Shown: in pieces, positions 63,900-64,000 of the stretch
How positions within the stretch are numbered: the first letter of the stretch is position 1
How the letters are laid out: the number at the start of each line of letters is the position of its first letter
Assembly (NCBI GenBank): GCA_031277795.1
Contig: JAITLQ010000018.1
Span: 186,001-250,000, forward strand
Length of the DNA stretch: 64,000 nucleotides
Source: Arthrobacter sp.
GTDB taxonomy: Bacteria; Actinomycetota; Actinomycetes; Actinomycetales; Micrococcaceae
Reading direction: 5' to 3'
Notes under the pieces: generated by a model
Seen by the model: only the letters and a program-made list of their open reading frames with translations
Database searches by the model: none
Told to the model about the DNA's origin: nothing
Position numbers and translations under genes: made by a program

Positions 63900-64000
63900 A
63901 GCCTGTTCATCACCTGTCCCGTGGAGAGCCTCGAGCGAGCCGCAGCTTTCTACAGCGCCCTCGGCTGGCCGCAGAATCCCGAGTTCTCAGGTGACGGAGT
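63897..64000 (+). CDS. VOC (glyoxalase/bleomycin-resistance fold) protein, 5' part only
   Basis: Thirty-four codons are visible before the window ends: MSLFITCPVESLERAAAFYS, then ALGWPQNPEFSG. The LERAAAFYSALGW segment is the first beta-alpha unit of VOC proteins. Substrate and full domain content cannot be judged. Confidence 0.75.
   Translation, partial: MSLFITCPVESLERAAAFYSALGWPQNPEFSGDG

Overview
The window is high-GC DNA (mostly G/C at third codon positions) carrying housekeeping genes in an actinobacterial arrangement. Examples are nanA/nanE with a Dpp-type transporter, tsaE-tsaB-rimI-tsaD, groES-groEL under two CIRCE boxes, guaB / guaB-related gene / SURF1 / DUF3817 / guaA, xseA-xseB-ispH, rmuC and ychF. 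CIRCE control, TAnnnT promoters placed 6-8 nt before start codons, GTG starts and a restriction-helicase relative of the MTES_1575 kind suggest an order Micrococcales organism, probably Micrococcaceae. The sialic acid cluster suggests life on animal mucosa. The species is not determined. I see no rRNA, tRNA, CRISPR array, insertion sequence or prophage.

Layout. (1) 1-9557, minus strand: a sialic acid uptake and catabolism operon. It runs from a Tat/lipoprotein binding protein through a permease, a permease-ATPase fusion, an ATPase, nanA, nanK and nanE to a secreted-type sialidase cut by the left window edge. A divergent GntR/FCD regulator (9749-10474) and a palindromic operator control it. 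(2) 10553-16920: amino-sugar and cofactor housekeeping (glmM, mscL, coaA, glmS, galU, acpS). (3) 16920-26503: nnr, a double-domain teichoic acid glycerophosphotransferase, a family 2 glycosyltransferase, alr and the t6A operon tsaE-tsaB-rimI-tsaD. (4) 26801-31170, minus: a glutamate-cysteine ligase family protein, a ribbon-helix-helix/DUF4097 operon and a THUMP-like methyltransferase. (5) 31220-41978: the heat-shock operon, an OafA-type acyltransferase behind an 11-codon leader ORF, and the GMP branch (guaB, guaB-related, guaA) with SURF1 and DUF3817. (6) 42138-46735: a 1,379-aa degenerate helicase/nuclease relative and a translationally coupled small protein. (7) 46892-58252: smaller housekeeping and regulatory genes (SAF protein, FmdB, 5-FCL, acetyltransferase, Lrp, lipoprotein, aminotransferase, PPK2, AraC, exonuclease VII). 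(8) 58249-64000: ispH, a DUF559/AbiEi-like gene lying between two related 64-66 bp palindromes, rmuC, ychF, a DUF5655 protein and the start of a VOC protein.

Three themes recur. Many genes have a TAnnnT hexamer 6-8 nt before the start codon, which predicts leaderless mRNAs. Almost every transcription unit ends in a very long GC-rich hairpin, often serving convergent genes. Short tandem duplications (45, 52, 90 and 90 bp periods) sit at or near gene 3' ends.

Most gene identities rest on motifs read directly in the translated sequence. Transcription starts, operators and terminators are inferred from sequence patterns only.
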